This document shows positions 63,834 to 64,000 of a stretch of DNA of 64,000 bases, piece by piece (the stretch's first letter is position 1; every line of letters begins with the position of its first letter). The translations under genes were made by a program, and so were the position numbers. A model generated the notes under the pieces. It was not told where the DNA came from. It was given only the letters and a program-made list of their open reading frames with translations, and searched no databases. Source of the stretch: Watersipora subatra (Eukaryota > Bryozoa > Gymnolaemata > Cheilostomatida > Watersiporidae); the NCBI RefSeq assembly GCF_963576615.1, contig NC_088712.1, positions 15,274,027 to 15,338,026 on the forward strand, read 5' to 3'.

Positions 63834-64000
63834 TAGGTCCAAGTGTTTCTGTAGAGTATAACTGGTGAGTAATAGGATTATTTGTGGACATTTGCCTCTC
63901 TATAAAGTTGCGAAACCCTTGCGCTCAGAATTCCGAATGATGTAGTATTTGCTAAAAGGATGAGATACAGTTGGGTTTGCTAGCGTAATGAAGAATAAAC

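Overview
This is an animal (metazoan) nuclear window: AT-rich, about 5% coding, with long introns, GT-AG splice sites and dense DNA-transposon debris. The organism is probably a lophotrochozoan invertebrate (mollusc or bryozoan type). That is an impression from gene structure and repeat style, not something the sequence proves.

Two protein genes can be reconstructed, and they point away from each other. On the minus strand, from about 38.0 kb down to 2.3 kb, lies a complete HDGF-related chromatin reader of the PSIP1 (LEDGF)/HDGFL2 class. Fifteen coding exons join with consistent phase into an 893-residue protein: N-terminal PWWP domain, long Lys/Ser/Glu-rich disordered middle, charged helix, integrase-binding domain (IBD, a TFIIS-N-like fold), a Ser/Thr/Asp-rich region and a short acidic C-terminal tail. 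On the plus strand, from about 52.4 kb, lies the N-terminal part of an acidic Ser/Asp-rich nuclear protein. Four coding exons give 210 residues before the gene runs past the coding evidence in the window. It has a weak resemblance to the claspin N-terminus.

The rest is introns and a 14.4-kb intergenic block filled with transposable elements. Recognisable groups are: (1) TA-flanked Tc1/mariner-type MITEs of at least three families; (2) TTAA-flanked piggyBac-type MITEs; (3) a hAT MITE with a perfect 8-bp target duplication, and a hAT-like 0.9-kb family; (4) a Harbinger-like long-TIR element; (5) nonautonomous Helitrons (TC...CTAG or CTAA, 3' hairpin, inserted between A and T), some carrying a tRNA-like A-box/B-box segment; (6) long fold-back elements; (7) a decayed mariner transposase. 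Several are nested. The clearest case, at 46.7-50.7 kb, is a duplicated segment split by a MITE, which is split by a Helitron, which holds MITE remnants and a ~660-bp polypurine tract.

The most interesting points are the IBD of the PWWP protein, which lacks the key partner-binding Asp of vertebrate LEDGF; the Helitrons with tRNA-like segments; a Helitron end 21 bp from the 5' splice site after the first PWWP exon; and a 65-bp near-perfect palindrome at 38.72 kb. No prokaryotic-type system, CRISPR array, rRNA gene or intact tRNA gene was seen.
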